DNA of 64,000 nucleotides from Lucinisca nassula (taxonomy: Eukaryota > Mollusca > Bivalvia > Lucinida > Lucinidae): contig OY757013.1 of assembly GCA_963580285.1 (NCBI GenBank), positions 135,839,027 through 135,903,026 of the forward strand, in the 5' to 3' direction. The notes beneath the pieces were generated by a model, which worked only from the letters and a program-made list of their open reading frames with translations, was not told the origin of the DNA and did no database searches. A program made the position numbers and the translations under genes. This document shows positions 9,355 to 20,190 of this stretch, in pieces. Every line of letters starts with the position of its first letter. The stretch's first letter is position 1.

Positions 9355-9668
9355 CCAATACCGCAGGTGTACATTACATACACTTCAGGTTTTTGCAGGA
9401 TTACAGCCTACACAGTAATCATGTAATTATGGTAGGGATCTTTAACCTGCACAGGCGATGGTTCTCCCTGCACAGGGCCCCCCCCCCCCCCCCCCCCCCC
9501 CCCCAGTTAACGTCCTGATCCGAAGGAAGGTGCAAATTATGACATTCATCCCTGCAAACGATGCCTATGGAGCGTGTTCAGACACCGAAATTTTATTGCC
9601 GCTGGCGGGGAACGAACCCGGGACCTCTAGCATCAGAGGCAAGTGCACTAACCACTGAGCTATCTAAT
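9355..9668 (-). mobile_element. S3 SINE with internal poly-C run
   Basis: On the - strand the head is GATAGCTCAGTGGTTAGTGC (9664-9645) with B box GGGTTCGTTCC. The body matches 284-570. A run of about 27 C at 9478-9504 interrupts it. Confidence 0.7.
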
Positions 9669-9769
9669 GGGTCCCTGTACAATTCGGTCCATACATAATC
9701 GGCCCTTAGAAATTATGGTCCACCATTTTAATGATGGTATAATTTACCGTATTTGATCTATAAGGAACG

Positions 9770-10067
9770 CCCCCGCCCATAGAGGCTTGAAGAAATATAT
9801 GGGCTGCATGATGCTTCCACGCAGAGCTGAATCCGGCCTGCACACTAGTACTGGTAAACCAATTAGATGATCTAAGCCTTTCCAGGAACCGCGGTGCGAG
9901 GCTGACCGTCCATGCTAATAAACCCTATTGGTTTCATTGGGCGACAGGGCTTGAGATATCATTTCATCTCAATGTCGGGTAAAAGTCCCACAAAATTGGA
10001 AGCAATGTCTCCAAAATGACCTTTACAGTGTTGAAGGGGACATTAAACCTCTAATCAACCAACCAAC
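9770..10067 (+). mobile_element. S1 SINE, full length, with TSD
   Basis: It starts CCCCCGCCCATAGAGGCTTG, has GGGCTGCATGATGCTTCCAC early and ends CATTAAACCTCTAATC plus AACC repeats. The near-perfect duplication CTATAAGGAACG (9758-9769) / CTATAAGGACG (10068-10078) flanks it. This places insertion in a repeat beginning ACCGTATTTGATC at 9745, whose inverse (GAATACGGTATTA) appears at 12477. Confidence 0.75.
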
Positions 10068-10144
10068 CTATAAGGACGATCGGCGTGACGTCACTTCTGC
10101 TCAGGTTCGCCTTTTTTGGAGGTGTAAACAAAGGTATTCTGCTA

Positions 10145-11503
10145 GGCAGTGGCTAGCCGTCCGGTACAGGATGACCAGCCTATAAGTCTGCCCGCCCGGT
10201 ACCGGACGACCAGCCAATGAGTCTGCTCGTCCGGTACCGGACGGCTAGCCAACCCACGTAGGAATGGCTAGCCGTCCGGTAGTAAATTTTAGTCTCTCAT
10301 TTCATATAGGGTACGCATGCTGAATAGCACTTTTATCATTTTTTTTTATTTTTTTTTTTTGGAATACTGGATGCTAAATACATCCAACTTTGAGACTGTG
10401 CAAATGTCATTGAGATCATTTAAAAAATAAGGCAAATAAACACAACCGTATCGGCAATGCATGATTTTCGTAACAATTATGCCCGTGATAATAAAAGCTG
10501 TAGTCGTGTTTACTTATTTCTAATACTCTTACTACCAATTATATATTTATAAATAACTACCAATCGGTAATATAACTTAATCTTTTTTATAAGTTTATAT
10601 ATTTTACATTTCCTTTATTTATGTAAATGCGTCAAACGTATGATGCAATCGTCGCGAAAAACTACTAATAGCAATTGAGCAGTACCATTAATCCTAAGAA
10701 ATAAAGATCTTGATGACTTGCAGTTATTCTCCTAAATTTTTTAACAAATTTGTTTCACGATCGAGCAATGAGTCCAAAAGATGCAAATGGAATGACAAAC
10801 ACTAGATGTAGACTCTGCTTCAGGAGCAGTCTGATCCGGGACTGCATTATTTGCCGAAGCCTACCTATCCCAATACATAGACTCATTACGGTAATTGCTC
10901 TACCCATGGTGTTTCGGATCGTTGCCTTTATGTGTGCCCTGCTAACACGACAGTTACACCTAATTGATATTTCTTTGTACCTACCATGTTGAACTGATAG
11001 GTTGAATAAATATGCTTCCCAAATTAATGTTAATCTATCCCGATTAAGACCAAGCTCAACATCAGACAAACATTTGTAGATTTTAATAATAACAATAATA
11101 ATATAAAAAATTGAAATTATAACATTGACATAATAATATTAATAATAAATATAATAATAATAATAATAACTGTCACAGTGCCCGAACAAGGCTTTGAGTA
11201 CAACAGTCTTTTGCATCAGGGTCAATTACAATTACATGTATGTCCCTTACTGAAATTTAGTGAAAACAATTGTCGCTCCTGGTGACGAACAGGTGATAAG
11301 AATACAGTTAGAGTAAATTAGAAATATTTGTTATTACACCATAGAGTGGATAATACTGTTTGGAACGCATACCCTATATAAACTGATAGACCTAAATTTA
11401 ATACCGGACAGCTAGCCATTCCTACGTGGGTCGGCTAGCCGTCCGATACCGGACGAGCAGATTCGTTGGCTGGTCGTCCGGTACCGGACGGCTAGCCACT
11501 GCC
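10145..11503. mobile_element. 1.36-kb TIR element with 9-bp TSD and GGTACCGGACG repeats
   Basis: A perfect 9-bp TSD, ATTCTGCTA, flanks the element (10136-10144 and 11504-11512). The TIR starts GGCAGTGGCTAGCCGTCCGG. Both ends carry several copies of the palindrome-rich motif GTCCGGTACCGGACG. The interior is AT-rich with overlapping short ORFs (such as 10755-11069, - strand) that I do not recognise. The 9-bp TSD suggests a Mutator-like, non-autonomous element. Confidence 0.7.
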
Positions 11504-11941
11504 ATTCTGCTATATGACCTTACCAAATGTGCACAAGAAATATTTTAAATCAGTCCCAAACCTCTGACAAAGGCTTACTCTATATAATTGTTCCGTATAT
11601 TTCCTTTAATTTCTGATGATTGTTGCTAAAAAAATCAGACACATTTTGCTTTTAAAACTGTTTAAAAACGATCACATTTTAGCGATAAAAACCAAAGCTT
11701 TCACCTCCACCAAATGAGAAAAATGGCGGGAAAGATATCCGTTCTTTGTTTCTGTTTACTGAAGAGTTCCCAGCCGACAGTGCTTATTTACCGCAATGGC
11801 GCTTAGGTTTTTCAAAAAATTTTGTATGAAAATATTGAAGTGAAAAATCTACCGAATAAGCGCACACTCAATACGCAAAAAATATAAATAAAAAGCTTCC
11901 GATATGATTATTTTATAGAGTATAATTTCAGCATAGGGATT

Positions 11942-12200
11942 TGTAGCAGGTCGACCGTGTGGCTCGGTAGCTCAGTCGGAAGAGTGTTCCCACGGTATGC
12001 GAAAGGCCATGGGTTCGAGTCCCGGTCGAGTCATGTTCTTTTTCCACCCCCGTGACATTTGGTGGCCAGTGTGGGTCCTGCACCGCGTCTGAGGGCATGA
12101 AAGAGTATGAAAATAAGTCTCGCAGCCGGACTGGATAAGAGATTCAGGACGAATCTCATGAAAAGAGATTCGGGACAAATCTAATTAAGCAGGGGGAAAA
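11942..12200 (+). mobile_element. S7 tRNA-like SINE, copy 1
   Basis: It opens TGTAGCAGGTCGACCGTG. A-box-like TAGCTCAGTCGGAAGAG and B-box GGTTCGAGTCCC follow, then a tail of about 160 bp. The anticodon-arm strands are TTCCC and GCGAA, which do not pair well. Confidence 0.6.
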
Positions 12201-12316
12201 TGTAGCAGGTCGACCGTGTGGCTCGGTAGCTCAGTCGATAGAGTGTTCGCACGGTATGCGAAAGGCCCTGGGTTCGAGTCCCGGTCGAGTCATGTTCTTT
12301 TTCCACCCCTGTGACA
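12201..12316 (+). mobile_element. S7 tRNA-like SINE, copy 2
   Basis: This is a direct repeat of the previous copy at a 259-bp offset, truncated after CACCCCTGTGACAG. Here the anticodon arm pairs perfectly (TTCGC/GCGAA around ACGGTAT). The loop lacks the usual T33, so it is read as a tRNA-derived SINE head rather than a working tRNA. Confidence 0.6.
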
Positions 12317-12496
12317 GATTCACCACATACATGTATACATATGATTGTCTGGGTCAAAGATGCAGCAAAACTCAATATGAATTTGTTGGGAGGTTAATGT
12401 TAAGTGTGCGCTTGTGTATTTTTTTCCAGAAAAAACTTGGGTGTGCGCTTATAGGAGCATGTGCGGTAAATAGGTCGAATACGGTATTAGTTTTTT

Positions 12497-12790
12497 TGTT
12501 TGATTTGATGTTTAACATGCCCGTCAACACTGTAAAGGTCATTTTGGAGACGTTGCTTCCAATTTTGTGGGAATTTTACCCAACATTGAGATGAAATGAC
12601 ATCTCAAGCCCTGTCGCCCAATGAAACCAATAGGATTATTAGCATGGACAGTCCGCCTCGCACGGCGGTTCCTGGACAGGCTTTGATCTGCTAAGCGGTT
12701 TACCAGTACTAGTGTGCCGGTCGGATTCAGCTCTGCGTGGAATCATCATGCAGCCCATATATTTCTTCAAGCCCCTATGGGCGGGGGTGT
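12497..12790 (-). mobile_element. S1 SINE
   Basis: On the - strand it runs from CCCCCGCCCATAGGGGC (near 12788) to the tail GTTGACGGGCATGTTAAAC with CAAATCAAAC. Internal signatures GGGCTGCATGATG and GCTCTGCGTGG (+ strand) are present. Confidence 0.7.
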
Positions 12791-12834
12791 ATAATTTATT
12801 AGTATGTTTGCATATAATTGGTTTGCTTGCACGG

Positions 12835-13030
12835 CCAATTCAGAACCATTAGCATGATTAGACATTGGAATGCCCTTCCCGATTCAATTATTTCGACAGC
12901 TGAAGGTGCTGATGATTGTGTAGCTAAATTTACCTCTTTGGTTAGAGCTAGGGACAAAACTTCCCACATTACAGGTCCTGGTGTATGAATGTCTTTAAAC
13001 GTGACACCAGTAACAATTCTGATTCTGATC
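12835..13030 (+). mobile_element. LINE 3' fragment (end of reverse transcriptase ORF plus tail)
   Basis: Translated in the LINE frame it gives HWNALPDSIISTAEGADD, then FTSLVRARD. This is nearly the same end as the LINE at 36239-36490. It is followed by the shared tail GTGACACCAGTAACAATTCT. It is 5'-truncated. Confidence 0.65.
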
Positions 13031-14421
13031 AGAACTTGACAGAAGCTTGTAAGTTGGAAAAGGGGATAAAGTGAAAAATATGTTTAGTTTGTTAAGTTAA
13101 TATATAACATTTCTTCATTTCGTGCATTAACATTTGCCGGGTCCCGGGGAAGCCGTTTGAACATTAGACAGCTTGAAACAAAGTAAATTATGTAAGCAAG
13201 GGCCGAGTAATTACTACAATTCGGCCAGCATACACAGATCAGCTTGCTCAGCCGCATAGTATGGTCATGATCGCTGGAAGCATCACAGGCGCTTGAAGTT
13301 TGGTCCATCAAACATACTGAAAATGTCCAAGAAGCAATTTCAAAGAAATTGCCAGGTGTGCAAGCGCTGTTTCGGAGCCATTGCACCTCTGACTTCCATA
13401 ACACCGCAGAGAATGTTGCACAGCAACGTCATGAACGTCAAAATATTTTATGTTAAACTTGACGTAAAATAAAAATGGAGGACTTCCATGCAGAAAGACT
13501 CAGAACTAGCATTGATGAGACAAAACCTGCGTGTCTCTGCATGTTGTGTAACAGGCAACAGCTTTAAATACGCTGCTTTTGAATTACAAGTTGCCCCTTT
13601 CGAGGTTTTCACTCGTCGAGGTGGCATATCTTGCTGCACAATGTCGTAAAGCACCTTGCAATTTATCCGACCATACTGACTGGCAGAGGGTAATGTGACA
13701 TATAATGCACTTAAATGCTCCTTCACAAATGGGCTTGAAGCAGAGAGACAATGAAACACTAGAAAGGAGAGCTTTTTAAATCGCACACCATCCCCAACCC
13801 AAACCAAATAATGAATAAGCAAATCTCAGTGATTACCTGTTGTTCACAGGGGTGTGGCATCGGGTCGCTTGAAAAACAGGAATGTCGTCATCAGGTAGCG
13901 CTCTGCACTGTCAATGTTCGAAGAATATGACATGGGTAGGCAAAGGAAAAAAAAGTATTCACATCATCTGATTTCTGAATAGGGAAAACTGGTGTGTTGT
14001 GACCTTTCTGCATCGATGATCTAATTATGATGTCAAACGTATCACGATATATGATCGTACAGTGCATTATAGATAAGTAGCGACACACAATGCAGTTAGT
14101 GACATTTGTTTTTAAATAAGAGAAAAACGACAGAACTTATTTATGCAAACTTATTCGAGGAGATATTTTTCTACCCTTCTATGTACCTATATAGGCTACA
14201 GGACAGACATTCCTATAGATCTTGGTCGTCACCGTGACAAATTTCTCTGTCACCATTGTTCTGTTTCGCTGTAGATCCCGCCAGTCAGTGGCGTACCAGT
14301 GACTCCTCGATGAAGAATCTCCGTGAATATCTTCGTTATTAAATCCACCAATTGGATTCAAAATTAACACACAAGTTCATGCCGCGAGCGCCATCTCCAC
14401 CACGGCTCTCAAACTATTTTT
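13031..14421. other. 1.4 kb without a recognised repeat or gene
   Basis: This is one of few stretches matching no other part of the window. On the - strand it has moderately long open frames (13084-13404, 107 codons; 13448-13822, 125 codons; 14179-14370, 64 codons). None resembles a family I know. The frames are separated by stops and no clear exon chain was established. It could hold exons of a - strand gene or non-coding RNA, or simply unique intergenic sequence. Confidence 0.3.
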
Positions 14422-16784
14422 AGCTCACCTAGGCACGAAGTGCTCAAGGTGAGCTTTTGGGATCGGTCTTTGTCCGTCGTCTGTGCGTCCGTCGTCAACT
14501 TTTGCTTTTAACAACTTCTTCTCCAAAACTGCTGGACAGATTTTGATCTAATTTCACAGGAATGCTCCTTAGGTGATCCTCTACCAAAATTGCTCAAACT
14601 GTTCCGCTTGGGTGAAAAAGACGGCTGCCAGTGCTAAAACTAGAAAAACCTTTAAACGACTTCTCCTGCTTAACCAGTGGATGGATTTTGAAATTATTTC
14701 ACAGGAATGTTCCTTGGATGACATTCTACCAAAATTGCTCAAACCGTTCTGCTCGGGTGAATAAAATGGCCACCAGAGCTAAAAATAGAAAAACCTTTAA
14801 ACAACTTCTCCTTAACCAATGGATGGATTTTGAAATTATTGCACAGGAATGTTCCTTGGGTGCCCCTCTACTAAAATTGCTCAAACCCTTCGGCTCGGAT
14901 GAACGAAATGGCCGCCAGAGCAAAAAATAGAAAAACCTTTAAAGGTCTTCTTCTCCTTAACCAGTGAATAGATTTCAGAATTACTTCACAGGAATGTTCC
15001 TTGGGTGACCCTCTACCAAAATTGCTCATACCGTTCCGCTCGGGTGAACAAGATGGCCACCAGAGCTAAAAATAGAAAAACCTTTAAACGACTTCTTCTC
15101 CTTAACTAGTGGATGGATTTTGAAATTACTTCACAGGAATGTTCCTTGGGTGACCCTCTACCAAAATTGCTCAAACCGTTCAGCTCGGGTGAACAAGATT
15201 GCCGCCAGAGCTAAAAATAGAATAATCTTTAAACAACCTTTTCTCCTAAACTGATGGATGGATTTTGAAATTATTTCACTGGAATGTTCCTTGGGTGACC
15301 CTCTACAGAAATTGCTCAAACCGTTCCGCTCGGGTGAACAAAATGGCCGCCAGAGCTAAAAATAGAAAAACCTTTAAACGACTTCTCCTTGACCAGTGGA
15401 TGGATTTTGAAATTATTGCACAGAAATTTTCCTTGGGTGCCCCTCTACTAAAATTGCTCATACCGTTCCGCTAGGGTGAACAAAATGGCCACCATAGCTA
15501 CAAATAGAAAAACCTTTAAACGATTTCTTCTCCTTAACCTGTTGATGGATTTTGAAATTACTTCACAGGAATGTTCCTTGGATGACCTTCTACCAAAATT
15601 GCTCAAACCGTTCCGCTCGGGTGAACAAGATGGCCACCAGAGCTAAAAATAGTATAACCTTAAAACGACTTTTTCTCCTTAACCAGTGGATGGATTTTGG
15701 AATTATTTCACAGGAATGTTCGTTTGGTGACCCTCTACTAAAATTGCTCATACTGTTCCGCCTGGGTGAACAAAATGGCAACCAGAGCTTCTGCTTAACC
15801 AGTAGATGGATTAATAGCCCTGGGGCCAAAAACGGCCCCGCCCTCGGGGCCCACTGGTTTAACATAGGCTTATATAGGGAAAACCTTTAAAAATCTTCTT
15901 GTCTGAATTCAGAAGGCCCAGGTCTTTGATATTTGCTATGTAGCTTCATCTAGTGGACCGCTACCAAGATTGTTCAAATTCTAGCCCTGGTGCCAAAAAC
16001 AGCTCCATCCCGGGGCCCACTGGTTTTACATAGGCTTATATATGGAAAACCTTTAAAAATCTTCTTGTCTGAAACCAGAAGACCCAGGTCTTTAATATTT
16101 GGTATGAAGCTTCACCTAGTGGACCTCTGCCAAGATTATTCAAATTATAGGCCTGGGGCCTAAACCGGCCCGCCCCGGGGCCCACTGGTTTTACATACGT
16201 TTATTTTGGGAAAACCCTTAAAAATCTTCTTGTCTGAAACCAGAAGGCCCAGGTCTTTGATATTTGATAAGTAGCTTTGTCAAATGGACCGCTACCAAGA
16301 TTGTTCAAATTATAGCCCTGGGGCCAAAAACGCCCCCGTGCCAGGGCCCACTGGTTTTACATAGGCTTTTATAGGGAAAACCATTAAAAATCTTGTCTGA
16401 AATCAGAAGGCCCGGGTTTTTGATATTTGGTATAAAGCGTCATTTAGTGAACCTCTACCAAGATTGTTCAAATTATAGCCCTGGGACCAAAATGTCGCCG
16501 CCCAGAGACCCTTTGGTTTTACATAGACTTATAAAGGGAAATTTTTAAAAATCTGCTTCTCTGAAACTGCAAGGCCCAGGTCTTTGATATTTGGTATGAT
16601 AGCTTCATCTAGTGGACCTCTACCAAGATTGTTCAAATTATAGCCCTGGGGCCACAAATGCCCCCACCCCGGGGCCCTTTGCCAAAGTTTGGTTCTACAT
16701 AGACTTATATAGCCCTGGTGCATAGGCTTCGAAATCGCAAAATTGCAGTATGTTTCCTCTTGCTTTCTTTGCCGGATCATTGCA

Positions 16785-16830
16785 GGGTCACTGATGAGGC
16801 TTTATTAGCCGAAACTACGTAGTATGGCCC
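16785..16830 (+). ncRNA. Hammerhead ribozyme 3
   Basis: GGGTCA (16785-16790) is followed by CTGATGA, stem II GGCT/AGCC, GAAA, short stem III and GTA, with cleavage after 16824. The 3' strand of stem I is TGGCCC instead of TGACCC. That base change turns a U-A pair into a U-G wobble, so pairing is kept. Confidence 0.85.
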
Positions 16831-17164
16831 ATCTACTTTCTTATGAATGTTTTCATTGCTCTTAAAGGAACTCATTTTTGATTTTTATTTGCCTTCACTG
16901 CAGCTGGTGTTGTGCCGTGTGGCGGCGGTAAAACGTCTCCCCGTACATCAACCATAGTGCAGTTTATATTTTACTTTTGTTCCTTTTAGATCATCGTGAA
17001 TATTCTGAGAAATCAGAAATAAATTATTGGTTTAGACTCAATCTAGACAGGTTTTTAATTATTTGGACCCCATTTTGATTTTTATCAGTCTTTGAATCGA
17101 CTGCCTATTCGAAATCGCAAAATTGCAGTATGTTTCCTCTGGCTTTCTTTGCCGGATCATTGCA

Positions 17165-17210
17165 GGGTCACTGATGAGGCTTTATTAGCCGAAACTACGT
17201 AGTATGGCCC
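17165..17210 (+). ncRNA. Hammerhead ribozyme 4
   Basis: It is identical in core and stems to ribozyme 3, with GGGTCA (17165-17170), TGGCCC (17205-17210) and cleavage after 17204. It lies one 380-bp unit downstream. Confidence 0.85.
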
Positions 17211-17994
17211 ATCTACTTTCTTATGAATGTTTTCATTGCTCTTAAAGGAACTCATTTTTGATTTTTATTATGAAGGGAATATCTTTATAAAAAATCTTCT
17301 TCTCTTAAACCTCAAGGCTCAGGTCTTTGATATTTGGTGTGTAGCTTCATCTAGTGGACCTTTGCCAAGATTGTTCAAATTATAGCCTTTGTTGATGTTT
17401 GGTATGAGACCCTTTGGTTTTACCTAGACTTATAAAGGGAAATTTTTAAAAATCTGCTTCTCTGAAACTGCAAGGCCCAGGTCTTTGATATTTGGTATGA
17501 TAGCTTCATCTAGTGGACCTCTACCAAGATTGTTCAAATTATAGCCCTGGGGCCACAAATGCCCCCACCCCGGGGCCCTTTGCCAAAGTTTGGTTTTACA
17601 TAGACTTATATAGCCCTGGTGCATAGGCTTATGAAGGGAATATCTTTATAAAAAATCTTCTTCTCTTAAACCGCAAGGCTCAGGTCTTTGATATTTGGTA
17701 TGTAGCTTCATCTAGTGGACCTTTGCCAAGATTGTTCAAATTATAGCCTTTGTTGATGTTTGGTATGAAGCTTCACCTTTAAGACCTCCCTCAACATTAT
17801 GCACATTAAAGCCCTTGAGCCAATAATAGCCCTGCCTGGGGCCCACTTGTAACACTACGGATCAGGTGAGCGATCCAGGGCCAGCATGGCCCTCTTGTTC
17901 TTGTTTCAACGAGTGTGTGTTATTTTTTTTTTTTCGCTATGGGGATAAGGACCCGTTTCTCATGCTCTTTTTCAACGCTTCGATGCCTCAGCAT

Positions 17995-18460
17995 CATGGA
18001 TTTATCATGTAAATGAGCCATCGTACAGCAAAATACTTTTTTACCGAGGAAGGATAGGATCGGTCTGTGCACCTAGCAAATGCTGCCAAAGTCTTCGCTT
18101 GTAACTGTTTGAATATCCCAGAGGCCACATAGACGGCTCGTGTGAACAGCGAAGACTCTGATCAGACTGCACAGATGCGTAGGATGATCTGAGTCTTCAC
18201 TGGTCACATATTTCTTCACATTTCTATTCACATATTGTCATAAACGTGTTTTCAAACAATGTACATAGTTCCTTAAAATTAGTTATATTCCCTTGTTGCC
18301 TTAAAATAAAGCAGTGATAAAAAGGTATTCTGGGTTTGCGACGAGATCAAGACACAAACCAGTCATCTCAGCTACAAACTGACAACAAATTAAAATGTGC
18401 TGATCAGACTGCACATATGCGAAGGCTGACTGGTCCCTTTGTTGCACGCAAATAATGGAA
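17995..18460. repeat. Repeat with GATCAGACTGCACAGATGCG hairpin motifs
   Basis: Two stretches (18040-18230 and 18300-18440) each contain CTGATCAGACTGCACA followed by ATGCG and arms such as AAGACTCTGATCAG / CTGAGTCTTC. They look like decayed MITEs with inverted centres. Ends were not defined. Confidence 0.35.
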
Positions 18461-18489
18461 CAGTTTTCTCATGGGCACACCGAGCGCTT

Positions 18490-18698
18490 AGAAGGCCTAA
18501 GCCTACCTAGGCAAGGTGATGCGAGTCGGATCGTCCTTGCATATAAACCCTATTGGATTCATTGGGCGACAGGGCTTGAAAAGTCATTTCACCTCACTAT
18601 CTGGTAAGGGTCCCACAAAATTGGAAGCGACGTCAACAAAATTACCTTAATATTGTTGACAGGGACGCTAACCCACAATTCACACAAACAAACCATCG
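18490..18698 (+). mobile_element. S1 SINE, 5'-truncated
   Basis: It contains AAACCCTATTGGATTCATTG, GGGCGACAGGGCTTG, AAAAGTCATTTC and the tail GGGACGCTAACCCACAATTC plus ACAAACAAACC. The head is missing. Confidence 0.65.
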
Positions 18699-18774
18699 AC
18701 GCCTATATTCATGTAATTTCACACACGAAGTCCCAAATTGTGCTTGCATGCTTGTGATGGTGTAGATCATGCTT

Positions 18775-18935
18775 TTGAATAGTCTGTGCTAATTGTTGAA
18801 CATGTCGGGTCACATGTGAGACGCCAAGTTCGGAATGTCAGGTGATTTTTTCTGGGTGCTCCGGTTTTCATCCACCACTGATTAACGATAGGTTCGATAT
18901 AAGTCAGTCTGATTGGAACCCGATCTAAGCTGAAC
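18775..18935 (+). mobile_element. S2 SINE, head missing
   Basis: GTCACATGTGAGACGCCAAG is followed by GGTGCTCCGGTTTTCATCC and GATTAACGATAGG. It matches the body of S2 at 19974-20190. Confidence 0.55.
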
Positions 18936-19639
18936 TATCTACGCCTAGCTGCGGCGAGATCGGATTTTAATCAGATTATATATAATTTAGGCGTAACTAT
19001 ACCAAATTTAGTGACATAGAGGCCTTTCTGATATTTAATCTTCATCATTGTGTCTCAACCCCAAAGTTCTGAAACCGAAACAGATGGTGGACAAGACCCA
19101 GCAAACACAGCACATCCCCTTCCGAGCACACACCGACCGACATAGCTCGTGAGACAGGTCAACTGGAGGCATCAGGCAAAAGACGCCTACGTGAAATAAT
19201 CTTGATAAGGCTGTAAAACAAAAAAAATACTGAACAATGCGCTTCAATGTATTTGAGAGAGAGAGAGAATAATCGGATTCTTGTGGGGAGGATAGAGAGG
19301 GAGATATTTCATCCCGGCTTTACCAAGAAAGGTAGCGTATCACAAGCCTGCTATTTTCACCTGAGAGGGCGTGGCGACCTTTCAAATTATGGCGCAGTCC
19401 ACACCTATAAAAAGTATACAATATTTTGCATGATTTTACCTGATTGAAAATCGACACCTGTCAACACTCCATGTTTGGGTGCTTATGCTATAAAAGTTGC
19501 TTTGAAGTAATTTGGCCAACAGTGACAAAATGGATCTTGTCACAGCAGGCAAGAAAGGGACTAATTTAAAGTGAGCGATGCGACTTTGAATATTGTTCTG
19601 TCTTGATCGGGCCTCGATCAGACCGGCCGGGCAAAGACG

Positions 19640-19770
19640 ATCTCTAACATAAATAAACGAGCGCTTCTGTGCATTGGTAGCGCATCGCATTTGTGATCGA
19701 GAGGTTGCGAGTTCGATCCACAAGCTGACCAAAGTGTTGTGTCCTTGAGCAAGGCACTCCATCCACATTG
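19640..19770 (+). mobile_element. SINE fragment with GTCCTTGAGCAAGGCACT motif
   Basis: The B-box-like GGTTGCGAGTTCGATCC is followed by GTGTCCTTGAGCAAGGCACT, a motif seen in several metazoan SINE families. Only one copy was found in this window. Confidence 0.5.
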
Positions 19771-19826
19771 CTTAAAAAAGTAAGTCCTGCTCGTAATGCT
19801 CAGTTGTGAGCGAGTAGCAGTAATAG

Positions 19827-19900
19827 GAGCGTGATAGCTCAGTGGTTAATGCACTTTCCTGTGAAAAAGAGGACCCCGGTTCAAATAGGTAAAAATATTT
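19827..19900 (+). mobile_element. S3 SINE head fragment
   Basis: GATAGCTCAGTGGTTAATGC with a B-box-like CCGGTTCAAATAG. It ends in unrelated sequence. Confidence 0.55.
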
Positions 19901-19973
19901 GATTTGATACAGCATCTTCCAAATTCTCGGCTCCAAACACAGATTGAGTTGCTCGATCAATAAACACGGGCCT

Positions 19974-20190
19974 CAGTGGCCTATTGGATAAGAGCCCTGA
20001 CTCTTAATCATAATGTCTCTCACCGCTGCGGTTTCGAGCTTGGCTCGGGTCACATGTGAAATGCCAAATTCTGCAACGGACGGTCATGTGGTTTTCTCTG
20101 GCTATTCCGGTTTTCGCCCACCTCTGATTAACGATTGGCTCGATATGAGTGAAATATTCTTGAAATGGTTGTAAAACGAAAAAAAAAAAA
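19974..20190 (+). mobile_element. S2 SINE, nearly full length
   Basis: The head GGCCTCAGTGGCCTATTGGA is followed by GTCACATGTGAAATGCC, TCCGGTTTTCGCCCACC and AGTGAAATATTCTTGAAATG, and it ends in a poly-A run. It lies 236 bp upstream of the ZNF593 start codon and could lie in the promoter or 5' UTR intron. Confidence 0.65.

Larger units (their letters stand above)
16731..17268 (+). mobile_element. Retrozyme-like repeat with hammerhead ribozymes, locus 2
   Basis: It holds a partial unit to 16824, one full unit 16825-17204 (380 bp) and 64 bp of the next. It is homologous to locus 1 over its length. The insertion splits a monomer of the HCR: the uninterrupted sequence GCATAGGCTTATGAAGG occurs at about 17624-17640. 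The 3' junction lies at the same unit position as in locus 1, 64 nt after a cleavage site. No TSD longer than 2 nt is evident. Confidence 0.8.
14422..17899 (+). mobile_element. HCR element, AGCTCACC family, 3.5 kb
   Basis: The left hairpin is AGCTCACCT / AGGTGAGCT with inner stem GCAC/GTGC (14422-14455). A TTTGTCCGTCGTC block follows. The core has about nine monomers of 143-147 bp to 15800, each with AGGAATGTTCCTTGGG and GCTAAAAATAGAAAAACC, then monomers of about 165-200 bp with AGGCCCAGGTCTTTGATATT to 17770. The right end has CAGGTGAGCG (17863) and hairpin AGGGCCA/TGGCCCT (17877-17893), ending CTTGTT. It is inserted after a TTTTT tract. A hammerhead repeat at 16731-17268 interrupts it. Confidence 0.7.

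Noticed and set aside
12210..12295. S7 head as a functional tRNA gene (anticodon GGT)
   Set aside because: It lacks T33, the acceptor pairing is weak, and it occurs as a direct repeat with a SINE tail. A SINE head is the better reading. The same applies to the S2-S6 heads.
19500..19590. ATG at 19531 with a following GTGAGC as a first coding exon of ZNF593
   Set aside because: The frame gives only about 14 codons before a stop. The ATG at 20426 matches the conserved N-terminus of the family.
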